Shown in pieces: positions 63,633 through 64,000 of a stretch of DNA of 64,000 bases. A program made the translations under genes and the position numbers. The stretch is from contig CAKAEH010001381.1 of the NCBI GenBank assembly GCA_916381525.1, positions 124,001-188,000 on the forward strand, written 5' to 3'. Numbering within the stretch: position 1 is the stretch's first letter; every line of letters begins with the position of its first letter. The notes below the pieces were generated by a model that worked only from the letters and a program-made list of their open reading frames with translations, searched no databases and was not told the origin of the DNA. This DNA is from Cercopithifilaria johnstoni (Eukaryota > Nematoda > Chromadorea > Rhabditida > Onchocercidae).

Positions 63633-64000
63633 GTATTGATTTATTATAATTCTAATTAGATCACATCCAGAATTGGAACCAATATTAAAAAAAGGAAGTT
63701 CGAAGAAAAAATTAAATTCCCATAAAAGAACCGACTTTTGAAAACGGTTTAATATTAACATTTCCAGTTATTTTAATTATGATAGCATCTCCAATGTAAG
63801 CAAGCTTGATAGTTTCTTTATGAATTGTACTACTTTGAAACCCCATTAATAGTACTACCTATTAAAAAATCAATCTTACATTACAAGAAGGTGGTCAGCT
63901 GTTTTAAGGTTCTGCTCTGTGGGATATCTTGTAATTTAATAATTAATAAAACCTGCCATAAATTCTGCTTTGTCCGTTAATTGAAATTCATTTCAGGAAA
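63633..64000. other. Intron or spacer to the window end
   Basis: AT-rich, with no gene seen apart from the TTTCAG acceptor ending at 63996. Confidence 0.35.

Noticed and set aside
1..64000. Search for CRISPR arrays, insertion sequences, rRNA, SL RNA or viral integrations
   Set aside because: No regularly spaced repeat array, transposase, reverse transcriptase, capsid-like frame, rRNA or spliced-leader consensus was seen by eye.

Overview
This window looks like a stretch of an AT-rich nematode nuclear genome. It contains intron-rich protein genes (most exons 60-300 bp, introns ending in TTTCAG or TTTTAG), a pol III tRNA gene, and several families typical of nematodes or animals: MSP-like domains, a secreted CULT protein, Crumbs and divergent PP1. 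The low GC, moderately long introns and long gene-poor spacers suggest a filarial/spirurid worm, but that placement is inference. I see no bacterial, viral or transposon coding sequence. All gene models were built by hand from reading frames, splice signals and exon phases, so the short ORFs mostly turn out to be single exons.

Layout. 0-12 kb: a divergent PP1-type Ser/Thr phosphatase on the minus strand (exons 8.06-11.73 kb) and an orphan exon at 1.15-1.29 kb that may be an alternative C-terminus. 12.3-18.5 kb: the complete HAT-repeat splicing factor SYF1/XAB2, minus strand, 21 exons. 21.1-22.4 kb: a small unrecognised signal-peptide/single-TM protein, plus strand. 23.4-23.9 kb: a hypothetical minus-strand gene (two exons seen). 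24.6-26.1 kb: a secreted CULT-domain (cereblon ligand-pocket) protein, minus strand, 6 exons. 26.1-34.7 kb: AT-rich spacer with one GC-richer island and a DR1 nuclear-receptor-like site. 34.7-47.6 kb: a complete Crumbs gene, plus strand, 32 exons, 1734 codons. 50.6-52.8 kb: two tandem MSP-like genes on the minus strand, with LamG-like exon candidates on the plus strand between and before them. 55.6-60.5 kb: a 14-3-3 protein fused to a roughly 660-residue disordered tail, minus strand. 61.8 kb: tRNA-Arg(CCG). 63.4-64 kb: the likely start of a membrane-anchored gene running off the window.

The most striking item is the 14-3-3 fusion. Its 14-3-3 core keeps every classical phosphopeptide-contact residue, while its own tail carries three RxxSxP motifs (the mode-I 14-3-3 ligand pattern) and an RVxF-type PP1 docking motif. 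That suggests a self-regulating 14-3-3 scaffold that might recruit PP1. The secreted CULT protein, with an intact tri-tryptophan cage, and two independent short tandem duplications that copy a 3' splice site are the next most interesting items. The genes do not form an operon-like set; the window is a normal mixture of housekeeping (SYF1, tRNA), polarity (Crumbs) and lineage-specific genes.
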